The notes: generated by a model not told the origin, from the sequence alone. DNA of 64,000 bases from Anaerolineae bacterium (GCA_018432315.1 JAHDLB010000029.1:25021-89020), one strand, 5' to 3'; shown: positions 38,364 through 47,885, counted from the first letter of the stretch. Numbers and translations are program-made.

Positions 38364-38380
38364 GCGCGACTCGAACGCGC
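38364..38380 (-). other. tRNA T-arm-like stem-loop between alaS and the baseplate-J-like gene
   Basis: On the minus strand GCGCG-TTCGAGT-CGCGC reproduces a tRNA T arm (5-bp stem, 7-nt TTCGANN loop), and AGCCCCT follows like a 3' acceptor strand. There is no D arm or matching 5' acceptor strand; alaS coding sequence occupies that place. It may be a relic, a mimic or chance. Confidence 0.3.
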
Positions 38381-38398
38381 ATCCCGGCCAATCAGAGC

Positions 38399-41377
38399 CT
38401 ACCGGAGCGCCTCGGCGATCAAATCGGCGGCGTATTGCAGCGCGTCGGCGAGCTTGTCCGGGTCTTTGCCGCCGGCCATCGCCATATCCGGGCGGCCACC
38501 GCCGCCGCCGCCGGCTACCTGCGCCGCGGCCTTGATGACGTTGCCCGCGTGGACGCGTTTCGTCAGGTCTTTGGTGACCGCCGCGATGAGCTGCGGCTTG
38601 CCGTTCTCGGCCACCATGCCAAGCACAATCGCGCCGGACTGGACTCGGTCACGGAACCAGTCGGCCATCTCGCGCAGCGTGTCCGGCGTGGTGGTTTCGA
38701 CCTGCGACACCAGCACCGACGCGTCGCCGATTTGCCGGGCCTGGGCCAGCAGCGTGTCGAACTCCAGCCGCGCGATCTGGCGGCGCAGGCGGGCGGCTTC
38801 GTGCTGCTGAGCCTTGATCTCGTCCTGCAGCGACGCGACGCGCGCGGTCAGGGTTTCGGGCGTGGCGCCGAGGCGGGCCGCCGCCTGGTTGAGGCGGCGC
38901 AGGCTGCGCCGGATGTAGGCTTCGGCCCCGTGGCCGGTCAGGGCTTCGACGCGCCGGATGCCCTGGGCGACGCTGCCCTCGGACGCGATCACGAACGGGC
39001 CGATCACGCCGGTCTGCGAGACGTGATTGCCGCCGCATAGTTCGTAGCTGTAGCGGCTGTCGTCCGGCGTCAGAATGCTGATCGTGCGCACCTGCTCGCC
39101 GTATTTCTCGCCGAACAGGGCCATCGCGCCCTCGGCTTTGGCAGTTTCGAGGTTTTTCCACGCGGCGACGACCGGCATGTTCGCCAGGATCGCCTCGTTG
39201 ATGTTGCGCGCGATGGTGTCCAGCTCATCCGGCTCGATCGGGCGGTCGTGGCTGAAGTCGAAGCGCAGCCGGTCCGGCGCGACGAGCGAGCCGCGCTGCT
39301 GGACGTGATCGCCCAGGACGGCGCGAAGCTGGGCATGGAGCAGGTGGGTAGCAGTGTGGTTGCGCATGACGTCCAGCCGCCGCTCGCCATCGACGGTCAC
39401 CGTGCAGGGAGCACCCACGGCGGGCGCGCCCTCGACGACCTCGCCGACGTGCACGATCAGCCCGCCGAGCGGCTGGCGGGCGTCTTCCACGTCCACCGTC
39501 CAGCCGTCGCCCTCGATCACGCCGGTGTCGCTCACCTGGCCGCCCGCCTCGACGTAAAACGGCGTGAGCGCCACGACCACCTCGACCCGGTCCCCGACTG
39601 CCGCCGACTCGACGATCTCGCCGTCGCGCAGAATGGCGAGAACTTCGGTTTCGCGGCTGAGCGGCCCGTACTGGTCCTGCTCGACCGGGCCGCGATCGCG
39701 CAGCATGTCCAGCACGCGCCGGTAGACTTCACCCATCTCGATGCTGCCGAAGGCGCCGCCGTCCCGCCCGCGGCTGACCGCCTCGTGATGTTTCTGCGCC
39801 TCGCGGAAGCCTTCCTCGTCGACGACGATCCCCACCTCCTGGGTGATGTCCTTGGTGATCTCCAGCGGCAGGCCCTTTTCGGCGTGGAGCCGGAAGGCCA
39901 GCTCGCCGGGGAACTGGATCTGCTTCATGGCGGCGAGCAGCGCCTCTTTCTGATCGTCCGGCAGGCTGGTGCGCCGGAAGCCGCTCACCAGTGCGTTGAC
40001 GATCTGGGCGGGCTGGCGATCGACGTTGGCGAGCCTGACCACCAGATCATCGATCACGTCGATGGGCCCGCGCGACCCGGCGCGCAAGTCGGCGATCACC
40101 CCGTCGAGCGCCGCGCCCGGCAGCTCGCCGCGCTCGGCCAGGTCGGCCAGCGTTTCGCTCAGCGCGGCGGACAGAATACCGCGCAGCTCGTCGGATGGCT
40201 CGCGGCTGGCGCGCAGGGCGTCGATCATGCCGTAAAGCTCGTCCAGGGCGCGATCCATCGCCCGGCGGAAGCGAATCTCCTCGTTGGTGATGGTGCGCCG
40301 GATGGCCTCGCGCTTGTCGAGCAGTTCCGGATAGGCGACGGCCATCGTGTCGATCACTGTGTCGGCCACGTCCGCCAGGAACGGCTCCTGAAAGCCGAGC
40401 TTGGTGCCGAACCGGACCGCGCGCCGGATCACCATGCGGCAGATGTAATCGCGCCCGGTAGCGCCGGGCCGCACGCCGTCGCCGATCAGGAAGGTGGCGG
40501 CGCGCATGTGGTCCGCGATGACGCGGTACGGCACGATATTCGCGTCGCGCTCGGCGTCGGTGTGGCCGGTCATCTCCTGGACGCGGCGAATGATCGGCAT
40601 GAACAGGTCGGTCTCGTAATTGGCCTGCTTGTCCTGCAACACGCTGACGATGCGCTCCAGGCCGAGGCCGGTATCGACGCCGGGCGCGGGCAGCGGTTCG
40701 TCCCACTGGCCGGTGTGGTCCGGGTCCGGCTGAAGCCGGTTGAACTGCATGAACACCAGGTTCCACAGTTCCAGGAAGCGGTCGCTGTCGGCTTGCAGCG
40801 CCGGGATGATGCCGTCGATCCCCTCTTCGGGGCGCAGGTCCCAATGGATTTCGCTGGTGGGGCCGCAGGGGCCGGTTTCGGCCATCTGCCAGAAGTTAGT
40901 CTTGGGCCCCAGCCGGGCGACTCGCCGGGGATCGACGCCGATGTCCTCGGTCCAGATGGCGTACGCTTCTTCGTCGCTCTCGTAGACGGTGAAGGCCAGC
41001 CGCTCGACCGGCATCTCGTACACCTTAGTGAACAGGTCGTAGGCGAAGCGGATCGCGTCGCGCTTGAAGTAGTCGCCAAAGCTGAAGTTGCCGAGCATCT
41101 CGAAGAAGGTGTGATGGCGCGGCGAGGGTCCCACGTTCTCGAGATCGTTGTGCTTGCCGCTGACGCGCATGCACTTCTGCGCGGTGGTGGCGCGGCTGTA
41201 GGGGCGCTGGTCCAGGCCGAGGAACACGTCCTTGAACTGGACCATCCCGGCGTTGGTGAACAGCAGGGTGGGATCGTTGCCCGGCACCAGCGACGACGAG
41301 GGGACGCGCTTGTGATGCATTTCTTCGAAAAAGTCCAGGAACGCCTGGCGCACTTCGGCGCTGGTCATTTTTTTCAT
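38399..41377 (-). CDS. alaS: Alanyl-tRNA synthetase with an extra internal segment
   Basis: 992 aa from ATG 41377; typical length is about 875. The class II catalytic core is intact (TNAGMVQFKDVFLGL; RHHTFFEMLGNFSFGDYFK; DTGLGLERI). The editing domain has HTATHLLHAQL and CGGNH, the HxxxH and CxxxH zinc sites, and the end has the Gly-rich GGGGGGRPDMAMAGG C-Ala motif. Compared with E. coli, about 90 residues are added between RALDELYGM (about residue 383) and AFRLHAEKGLPLEITKDI (about 488). It charges tRNA-Ala in the cytoplasm and heads the operon with the baseplate-J-like gene, ruvX and mltG. Confidence 0.97.
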   Translation of the reverse strand: MKKMTSAEVRQAFLDFFEEMHHKRVPSSSLVPGNDPTLLFTNAGMVQFKDVFLGLDQRPYSRATTAQKCMRVSGKHNDLENVGPSPRHHTFFEMLGNFSFGDYFKRDAIRFAYDLFTKVYEMPVERLAFTVYESDEEAYAIWTEDIGVDPRRVARLGPKTNFWQMAETGPCGPTSEIHWDLRPEEGIDGIIPALQADSDRFLELWNLVFMQFNRLQPDPDHTGQWDEPLPAPGVDTGLGLERIVSVLQDKQANYETDLFMPIIRRVQEMTGHTDAERDANIVPYRVIADHMRAATFLIGDGVRPGATGRDYICRMVIRRAVRFGTKLGFQEPFLADVADTVIDTMAVAYPELLDKREAIRRTITNEEIRFRRAMDRALDELYGMIDALRASREPSDELRGILSAALSETLADLAERGELPGAALDGVIADLRAGSRGPIDVIDDLVVRLANVDRQPAQIVNALVSGFRRTSLPDDQKEALLAAMKQIQFPGELAFRLHAEKGLPLEITKDITQEVGIVVDEEGFREAQKHHEAVSRGRDGGAFGSIEMGEVYRRVLDMLRDRGPVEQDQYGPLSRETEVLAILRDGEIVESAAVGDRVEVVVALTPFYVEAGGQVSDTGVIEGDGWTVDVEDARQPLGGLIVHVGEVVEGAPAVGAPCTVTVDGERRLDVMRNHTATHLLHAQLRAVLGDHVQQRGSLVAPDRLRFDFSHDRPIEPDELDTIARNINEAILANMPVVAAWKNLETAKAEGAMALFGEKYGEQVRTISILTPDDSRYSYELCGGNHVSQTGVIGPFVIASEGSVAQGIRRVEALTGHGAEAYIRRSLRRLNQAAARLGATPETLTARVASLQDEIKAQQHEAARLRRQIARLEFDTLLAQARQIGDASVLVSQVETTTPDTLREMADWFRDRVQSGAIVLGMVAENGKPQLIAAVTKDLTKRVHAGNVIKAAAQVAGGGGGGRPDMAMAGGKDPDKLADALQYAADLIAEALR

Positions 41378-41423
41378 GCGGGAGTTTTGCCTCTTGCTGC
41401 GTGTGATCGGTTCCGACGCAGCG

Positions 41424-41452
41424 ATTATAGTGAAGCGTGGGGTGGTTGGCAA
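41424..41452 (-). promoter_or_regulatory. Promoter of the alaS operon
   Basis: On the minus strand TTGCCA (41447-41452) and TATAAT (41424-41429) are separated by exactly 17 bp, 47 bp before the ATG. Confidence 0.75.
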
Positions 41453-41519
41453 TGCTAAGCTGGCCGATCGCGCAGCGGGCCAGATCGCGAGAGGGGACGC
41501 GCGTCCCCCCTCGGCAGAG

Positions 41520-42785
41520 TTATCCGGTTGGCCCGTCGCGTTTCGACGGGTCCGGCGGCGGCTCGACCTTCTTGCCGGACAGCCGCCCGTAGATCACGCG
41601 GATCACGTTGGGCGGCGAGAGCAGCATCAACCGCCGCCACCAGCGAATGAGCGGGCGGCGCAGCCCGGCCAGTGCGTATTCGCCCTGGCGGCGGCCCCAG
41701 GTGATCGAGTAGGCGGCTTTCGACGGGAGCGCCGACCATTCGATCACCATGGCGGCCCACGTCAGTCCACCGCCGAAGCCGACCAGCGCCACGATGTCGC
41801 CCGGGTTGATGCGCCCGTTCTCGGCGGCCTCGGCCAGCGCGATCGGGATCGACGCGGCGGACGTGTTGCCGTAGCGCTCGACGTTGCTGTAGACCTTCTC
41901 TTCCGGAATCTTCAGCGCCTTGGCCGCGTGGTCGATGATGCGCTGGTTGGCCTGGTGAGGGACTACCAGCGACAGGTCGTCCGGCGTCAGGCCCACCTCG
42001 CCCAGCGCCTGCCGGATGCTGTCGCCGATGACGCGCGTCGCGAAGCGGTACACGCCGCGCCCGTCCATGTAGATGCGGTGCATCTGGTGCGATTGGTCGT
42101 CCTGCAGGTACGTGTCGCGGCTGCTGACGGTCGGCAGGGTGAGCATGTCCCAACCGGAACCGTCGGAGCGAAGCACGCTGCTCAGCACACCGCCGGGCAC
42201 GTCGCTGCCGCGCAGGATGACCGCGCCGGCGCCATCGCCAAACAGGATGCACGTGCCCCGGTCCGCCCAGTCGACCACCCGGCTCAGCGTCTCGGCGCCG
42301 ATGACCAGCGCGGTATTGATCGCGCCCGTGCGAATCTTGCTGACCGCCATGTCCATGCCGTACACGAAGCCCGAACAGGCCGCGCTGAGGTCGAACGCGC
42401 CGGCGTTCGTCGCACCCAGCAGGTCCTGGACGAGGCTGGCCGTGCTGGGGAAGATGTGCTCCGGCGTGGCGGTGGCGACGATGATCAGGTCGATCTCGCT
42501 GGGCAGCACGTCGGCCACGTTCAGCGCGTTCTGAGCCGCGCGCGTGGCGAGGCTGGTCGTCGTCTCGCGCTGTTCGGCGATGCGCCGCTCGCGGATGCCG
42601 GTGCGCGTGACGATCCACTCGTCGTTGGTGTCGACGATGGCCTCCAGGTCCGAGTTCGACAGCACCTGTGACGGCATTTCCATTCCCCAGCCGATGACGT
42701 GCGCGTACCGCAGCGAGCGCTGGCGGTTGTTGGTGATCACGCGGCTAGGGAATAGCCGGGGTTGGCGAATGCTGGTATCAATCAT
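41520..42785 (-). CDS. 3-oxoacyl-ACP synthase III family protein (FabH-like), extended at both ends
   Basis: 421 aa; usual FabH is about 320. The ATG at 42785 overlaps the fabF stop by 8 bp (a GTG at 42791 is an alternative). The thiolase-fold core starts near residue 29 (HVIGWGMEMPSQVLSN) and has the Cys-His-Asn triad: Cys137 in SAACSGFVYG, His in VPHQANQRIIDHA and Asn in RYGNTSAASIPIAL. GFGGGLTWAAMVIEW ends the core. About 65 C-terminal residues (WGRRQGEYALAGL onward) are basic with an aromatic patch and belong to no domain I know. It should condense acyl-CoA with malonyl-ACP; acyl preference is unknown. Confidence 0.9.
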   Translation of the reverse strand: MIDTSIRQPRLFPSRVITNNRQRSLRYAHVIGWGMEMPSQVLSNSDLEAIVDTNDEWIVTRTGIRERRIAEQRETTTSLATRAAQNALNVADVLPSEIDLIIVATATPEHIFPSTASLVQDLLGATNAGAFDLSAACSGFVYGMDMAVSKIRTGAINTALVIGAETLSRVVDWADRGTCILFGDGAGAVILRGSDVPGGVLSSVLRSDGSGWDMLTLPTVSSRDTYLQDDQSHQMHRIYMDGRGVYRFATRVIGDSIRQALGEVGLTPDDLSLVVPHQANQRIIDHAAKALKIPEEKVYSNVERYGNTSAASIPIALAEAAENGRINPGDIVALVGFGGGLTWAAMVIEWSALPSKAAYSITWGRRQGEYALAGLRRPLIRWWRRLMLLSPPNVIRVIYGRLSGKKVEPPPDPSKRDGPTG

Positions 42786-44028
42786 TCTCACGGTAGCGGC
42801 TGAATATCAGCACGGCATTATGTCCGCCGAAGCCGAATGAATTGCTCATGACGTTGTCGATCTGCGCCGGGACACCGACGTTTGGCGTGTAGTTCAGATC
42901 GCATTCGGGATCGGGCGCGTCCAGGTTGACGGTCGGCGGGATGAACTGCTCGGTCAGCGCCTTGATGCTGAACACGGCCTCGACGCTGCCCGCCGAGCCC
43001 ATCAGGTGGCCGGTGACGGACTTGGTCGAGCTGATGGGAACCTTGTATGCCTGCTCGCCGAACACGCCCTTGATGGCCCGCGTCTCGCTGACGTCGTTGA
43101 GGGGCGTGCTGGTGCCGTGCGCGTTGATGTAGTGAATCTCTTCCGGCCCCAGCCCGGCACGCTCCAGCGCCATCCGCATGGCGCGCTGGGCGCCTTCGCC
43201 GTTTTCGAGCGGGGCGGTGACGTGGAAGGCGTCGCAGGTGCTGCCGTACCCCGTGATCTCCGCGTAGATGCGCGCGCCGCGGGCTTTGGCGTGTTCCAGT
43301 TCTTCGAGCACCAGCGCCGCCGCGCCTTCGCCGACGACGAACCCGTCGCGATCCGCCGAGAACGGGCGGGACGCAGCCTGGGGATCGTCGTTGCGCCGCG
43401 AGATCGCCTGCATGTTGGACAGGCTCGAAATCGTGAGGGGAATCAGCGCCGCTTCCGCGCTGCCCGCCAGCATGACGTCGGCGGCGCCGCGCAGGATGAT
43501 CTCGAAAGCCTCGCCGATGCTGTTGTTGCCGGTGGCGCACGCAGTCGAGATCGCCATGTTGGGGCCCCTCAATCCGTACTGGATGGCGACCTTGCCGGCA
43601 GGGCTGTCGGGCAGCATCATCGGCAGCAGCAGCGGGCTGACGCTGGCATGGCCTTTTTCCATGTAGAGGACCAGGCCATCGAGCAGCGACTGGATGCCGC
43701 CGATGCCCGTGCCGATCACGGCGCCGATGCGGTCGTTGTCCTGCCCGTCGATGGTGAGGCCGGAGTCTTGCAGGGCCTGGTCGCAGGTGTACAGCGCCAT
43801 GTGCGTCACAGGGTCGGTGCGGCGGAAATCGCGGCGCCCCAGAAATTCCTCTGCGTCGAAGTTCTTGACCGTCGCGCCGAACGTGACCTTCAGGCCGAGG
43901 TTCTCGAATTCCTGAATGTGTTCGGCACCGGAGACACCGTTGGCGGCGTTTTGCCAGGCTTCGTCCAACGAGTTGCCGACAGGGCTCAGGATGCCCATGC
44001 CGGTGACAACTACGCGTTTACCTTCCAC
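42778..44028 (-). CDS. fabF: 3-oxoacyl-ACP synthase II
   Basis: 416 aa. It begins at GTG 44028 with AGGG 8 nt before; the next residues (EGKRVVVTGMGILSPVGNS) are the standard FabF N-terminus. The active-site Cys164 lies in ISTACATGNNSIG, and the two His are in INAHGTSTPLNDVSET and TKSVTGHLMGSAGSVEA. SNSFGFGGHNAVLIF closes the fold. It elongates acyl-ACP chains in fatty acid synthesis. A TATAAT (minus strand, 44122-44127) lies about 95 bp upstream. Coupled to the FabH-like gene. Confidence 0.96.
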   Translation of the reverse strand: MEGKRVVVTGMGILSPVGNSLDEAWQNAANGVSGAEHIQEFENLGLKVTFGATVKNFDAEEFLGRRDFRRTDPVTHMALYTCDQALQDSGLTIDGQDNDRIGAVIGTGIGGIQSLLDGLVLYMEKGHASVSPLLLPMMLPDSPAGKVAIQYGLRGPNMAISTACATGNNSIGEAFEIILRGAADVMLAGSAEAALIPLTISSLSNMQAISRRNDDPQAASRPFSADRDGFVVGEGAAALVLEELEHAKARGARIYAEITGYGSTCDAFHVTAPLENGEGAQRAMRMALERAGLGPEEIHYINAHGTSTPLNDVSETRAIKGVFGEQAYKVPISSTKSVTGHLMGSAGSVEAVFSIKALTEQFIPPTVNLDAPDPECDLNYTPNVGVPAQIDNVMSNSFGFGGHNAVLIFSRYREND

Positions 44029-44238
44029 AGAATTATCCCTCCAGATCGATATGGGTGCTGCCCGTCTGGGCAGCCCGAGCGCTCGACACGTCGCGTCAGT
44101 GATGTGATGTAACGACGCGCGATTATAACGCGGAACTACGATCTGTCTGTATAACCCAACAACCCGCCAAAGGTTGCACCACAATCCGGCTCGTATCGCG
44201 TGGGGCGTGGTATAATTCCGCGCCGGAGGACATAACGT

Positions 44239-45189
44239 ATGATCCTGGTTACAGGCGCAACAGGGATGGTCGGACGGGCCCTCGTGCCTCACCTCGTCGA
44301 GTCGGGCTGGCCCGTTCGCGTGTTGATCCAGCCGCGCCGGGGGGGGCGGACCGCGCGCTCTCCCTGGGGCGACGACGTCGATGTGGTTGTGGGCGATCTG
44401 TTCGACGTCCAGACTCTGCACAACGCCATGCAAGGCGTCCATACCGTGTTTCACCTGTCGAGCGCGCTGTGGTGGGGCACCCGGCGCGACCTGGAGCGCG
44501 TCGACGTGCAGGGCACGCGCAACCTCGTCTCGGTGGCGCGGTCGGCGAGGGTGGGGCGGCTGTATTACCTCAGCCAGCTTGGGGCCGAGCCGTCGTCGGC
44601 CTATGCTCTGCTGCGAGTCAAGGGGCAGGTCGAGACGCTGATCCGCAACAGCGGGGTGCCTTACACCGTAATGCGTTGTGGAACGATCTTCGGCCCCGAA
44701 GACCGGTTCGTCAACGGGATCGCCATGCTGCTGCGAACGAATCCCCTGATTTTCTTGCAGCCGGGCAACGGCGAGAATCTGCTGCACCCGCTGTACGTGA
44801 ACGACCTGGTCAAGGCGTTGGAGCGCAGCCTGCAGAACATCGACCTGATCGACGCCGTGATCGAGATCGGCGGGGCCGAATACGTGACGTATAACGAGAT
44901 GGTGCGCACGGTGATGCGCGTGTCGGGCGCGCGACGGGTGATCGTCCCGATCCCGCCGCACACGCTGCGCGCGCTGACGCGAATCGTCAGCCGGCTGGTG
45001 CCGCGCTGGCCGATGACCCTGCAGTGGTTCGACGTACTGGCGAGCAACCGCACCGCCAAGTTGGGGAATCTGTACGATTACTGCGGGGTTCGCCCGGTGC
45101 GCTTCGAAGATACACTCGTGACGTACATGCCCCAGCGCCATTACGGGCGCGAGCTGGTGCGCTCGTTGTGGCAGCGATCGGCGACGTGA
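44239..45189 (+). CDS. NAD(P)-binding SDR/NDUFA9-like epimerase-family protein
   Basis: 316 aa extended SDR: the binding loop ILVTGATGMVGRALV is at residue 2, followed by VVVGDLFDVQTLHNAMQGVHTVFHL. The canonical catalytic Tyr-x3-Lys is not clear; SSAYALLRVKGQVE has Tyr and Lys in an atypical context, as in NDUFA9/complex-I-associated or quinone-binding atypical SDRs. A GGAGG site precedes the ATG, and TATAAT at 44211-44216 is a likely -10. The stop overlaps the possible GTG start of the P-type ATPase (GTGA). Substrate unknown. Confidence 0.82.
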   Translation: MILVTGATGMVGRALVPHLVESGWPVRVLIQPRRGGRTARSPWGDDVDVVVGDLFDVQTLHNAMQGVHTVFHLSSALWWGTRRDLERVDVQGTRNLVSVARSARVGRLYYLSQLGAEPSSAYALLRVKGQVETLIRNSGVPYTVMRCGTIFGPEDRFVNGIAMLLRTNPLIFLQPGNGENLLHPLYVNDLVKALERSLQNIDLIDAVIEIGGAEYVTYNEMVRTVMRVSGARRVIVPIPPHTLRALTRIVSRLVPRWPMTLQWFDVLASNRTAKLGNLYDYCGVRPVRFEDTLVTYMPQRHYGRELVRSLWQRSAT

Positions 45190-47804
45190 GGAATCGAGAC
45201 GACCCCGTGTTTGACAGCGATCACGGCTCCATGGTGACGACCGTCCAGGCGCTCAACGCCATGGAACGGATCACCGGGCTGGACGAAACCGAGGTTCGCA
45301 CCCGCCGTGAGCGCGGCGAGGGCAACGACGTCCGGCTGGCGACCAGCCGCCCCCTGCGCGACATCCTCCGGCAGAACGTGTTCGCGCTGATCAACGTCGT
45401 GCTGTTCTCGCTCGGCGCGATCATGGTGTCGATCGGGCGCATCGACGAGGCGATCACGAGCGTCAGCCTGATCGTCATGAACATCACGGTAGGGACCTTC
45501 CAGGAAATCCGCGCCAAGCGCAAGCTGGACCGCATCGCGCTGCTGGCCCGCCCGCGAGCGACCGTCATCCGAGAAGGCGAGGAGCGCCAGATCGACCCGT
45601 CTGAGATCGTGCGCGGCGATATCCTGGTCGTCGGGCCGGGCGACCAGATCGTGGTCGATGGCATCGTGGTGGGCAACGGCGCGATCGAGGTCGACGAGTC
45701 GCTGCTCACCGGCGAGTCCGATCCCGTGCCCAAGCGAAACGGCGACAGCGTGCTGTCGGGCAGTTTCTGCGTGACGGGCAAGGCCATGTTCGTGGCGCGG
45801 CGCGTGGGCGAGCGCAGTTTTGCCAACCGGCTGGTAGCGGACGCGCGCGCGTTCCGCGTGGTGAAGACGCCGCTGCAGCGCGACGTCGATTTCGTCATCC
45901 GGCTGCTGATGCTGATCGCGATCTTCTTCGGGCTGCTGCTGCTCGTGTCGGCCTGGATTTCGGATATTCCCCTCATGCGCGGCGTGCAGATCGCCACGGT
46001 GATCGCCGGGCTGGTGCCCAATGGCCTGTTCTTCATGGTCATTGTGGCCTATGCCATGGGCGCGGTGCGGATCACCACGCAGGGCGCGCTGATCCAGCAG
46101 TCGAACTCGGTCGAGTCGCTGAGCAACGTCAACATGCTGTGCATGGACAAGACCGGCACCCTGACGGCCAACCAGATCGCGTTTTACGATGTCGCGCCGG
46201 TGGGGATCGATCGCGCCGGCCTGGAGCGGCGGCTCGCCGACTACGCGCACAGCGCATCCGTGACGAACCAGACGGGCGAGGCGATCCGGCAGGCGCTGGG
46301 GGGCGAGAGCCGCCGCGTGGTAGACGAGGTGACGTTTTCCTCGGCGCGCAAATGGAGCGCCCTGGCGATCGACGACGACCACCTGCACGGGACGTTCGTG
46401 CTGGGCGCGCCGGAGGTGCTGCAGCCGTACCTGGTGGCGGCGCCGGATCTGCCCCCCCAGGCGGACGCCTGGGCCGAGCGCGGGCTGCGCGTGCTGCTGT
46501 TCGCCCACAATCCGCAGGTGCTGCTGCTCCACGGCGCGGACGGTAAGCCGGAACTGCCGCCTCTGACGGCGCTGGGCGTGGTCGCCTTCACCGACGTGCT
46601 GCGCCCCGAAGCGCGCGAGACGCTGGCGGGCTTCGTCCAGGCGGGGATCCGGCTCAAGATTATCTCCGGTGACAACGCCGCGACCGTAGCGGCGCTGGCC
46701 CGGCAGGCCGGGGTGCCGGGCGACCTGACGGCGGTTTCGGGCCTGGAGCTGGCCGAGATGGGCGAGGAGCAGTTCGAGCAGACGGTCGAGAATGCGACGA
46801 TATTCGGACGCGTCCGGCCCGATCAGAAAGAGAAACTGGTCGAGTGCCTGCGCGAGCGCGGCTACTACGTGGCGATGATCGGCGACGGGGTGAACGATGT
46901 GCTGTCGCTGAAGAAGGCGAACGTGGGGATCGCCATGGAGAGCGGCAGCGGCGCGACGCGCAGCGTGGCGGACATGGTGCTGCTCAACGACTCGTTTGCC
47001 GCACTGCCGCACGCGTTCCTCGAAGGCCAGCGCATCACCAGCGGCATGCGCGACATCTTGCGGCTGTACCTGTCGCGCGCGCTCCAGATCGTGCTGATCA
47101 TCATCGCCGCGTCGATCGTTGGCGTGGGGTTTCCGTTCCTGCCGAAGCACGTCACACTCGTCGCGCTGCTGAACATCGGCATCCCGACGTTTGCCCTCGC
47201 CGTGTGGGCGCGGCCCGAACACGAGCCGCGCTCGCTGCTGCTGTCGGTGCTGCATTTCGCGCTGCCCGCCGGCATCTTGATCGCGGTGTTCGGGCTGCTG
47301 CTGTACGTGTTCACGTTCAACGCGATCGTGAACGATGGGCGCGTGATCGGCGTCCTGGAGTCGGACATCGAGTCGTTCCAGCGATACGCGGGGATCGACT
47401 ACGAGATTTTCACCGAAGACGAATTTGTGTACGAGGTGGGAATTCTGTTCGCGCAGACCGTGCTGACCACGTTTTCCGTGTTGTCGGGGCTGGTGTTGGT
47501 GCTGTTCGTAGAGCCTCCCGCCCGGTGGTTCGTGGGCGGCGACAGATTCCGGGGCGACGGGCGCCTCGTCGTGTTGGTGCTGGCCCTGCTGGGGGTGTAC
47601 CTGTTCATCATGGCCGAGCCGTCGCTGCGCCGGTTCTGGGAGCTGCTGCCGCTGGAGTGGAGCGATTGGGCGATCGTCGTGGGGGCAGTCGCCGTCTGGA
47701 CGGTGGCGCTGCGCTACGTATGGCGGGCGCGGCTGTTCGAGCGGTTCCTGAAGCTCGAAGCGATCGTCGATCTCTCGGACGATTGGAACCCGGACGGGCG
47801 GTGA
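45186..47804 (+). CDS. Cation-transporting P-type ATPase (CtpE-like)
   Basis: 872 aa if started at GTG 45186, which overlaps the SDR stop; ATG 45231 (857 aa) is the main alternative. The N-terminal GLDETEVRTRRERGEGND is the family cation-ATPase motif. The actuator loop LLTGESDPVP, the phosphorylated Asp321 in CMDKTGTLT, and the hinge MIGDGVNDVLSLKKANVGIAM are intact, so it should hydrolyse ATP. About ten membrane helices are present. In M4 the usual PEGL is PNGL (Asn279), which changes an ion-binding Glu. CtpE of Mycobacterium, a calcium importer, is the closest type I recognise, but the ion here is uncertain. Confidence 0.88.
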   Translation: MRNRDDPVFDSDHGSMVTTVQALNAMERITGLDETEVRTRRERGEGNDVRLATSRPLRDILRQNVFALINVVLFSLGAIMVSIGRIDEAITSVSLIVMNITVGTFQEIRAKRKLDRIALLARPRATVIREGEERQIDPSEIVRGDILVVGPGDQIVVDGIVVGNGAIEVDESLLTGESDPVPKRNGDSVLSGSFCVTGKAMFVARRVGERSFANRLVADARAFRVVKTPLQRDVDFVIRLLMLIAIFFGLLLLVSAWISDIPLMRGVQIATVIAGLVPNGLFFMVIVAYAMGAVRITTQGALIQQSNSVESLSNVNMLCMDKTGTLTANQIAFYDVAPVGIDRAGLERRLADYAHSASVTNQTGEAIRQALGGESRRVVDEVTFSSARKWSALAIDDDHLHGTFVLGAPEVLQPYLVAAPDLPPQADAWAERGLRVLLFAHNPQVLLLHGADGKPELPPLTALGVVAFTDVLRPEARETLAGFVQAGIRLKIISGDNAATVAALARQAGVPGDLTAVSGLELAEMGEEQFEQTVENATIFGRVRPDQKEKLVECLRERGYYVAMIGDGVNDVLSLKKANVGIAMESGSGATRSVADMVLLNDSFAALPHAFLEGQRITSGMRDILRLYLSRALQIVLIIIAASIVGVGFPFLPKHVTLVALLNIGIPTFALAVWARPEHEPRSLLLSVLHFALPAGILIAVFGLLLYVFTFNAIVNDGRVIGVLESDIESFQRYAGIDYEIFTEDEFVYEVGILFAQTVLTTFSVLSGLVLVLFVEPPARWFVGGDRFRGDGRLVVLVLALLGVYLFIMAEPSLRRFWELLPLEWSDWAIVVGAVAVWTVALRYVWRARLFERFLKLEAIVDLSDDWNPDGR

Positions 47805-47885
47805 TCGTCTCGTGTGCTTGCTCGGTTCGAGAGGGCGGGGGGGCGCCGTCCATACAGGTCGCTATGTGTTGTTTCTCTGCAGCGA

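Noticed and set aside
38340..38400. Complete tRNA gene after alaS
   Set aside because: Only the T arm and a possible acceptor strand are present; no D arm, anticodon arm or 5' acceptor strand, since alaS coding sequence is there.
41488..41513. GAGGGGACGCG / CGCGTCCCC hairpin after the FabH-like gene
   Set aside because: No T-tract on either strand and one unpaired base; too weak to call a terminator.
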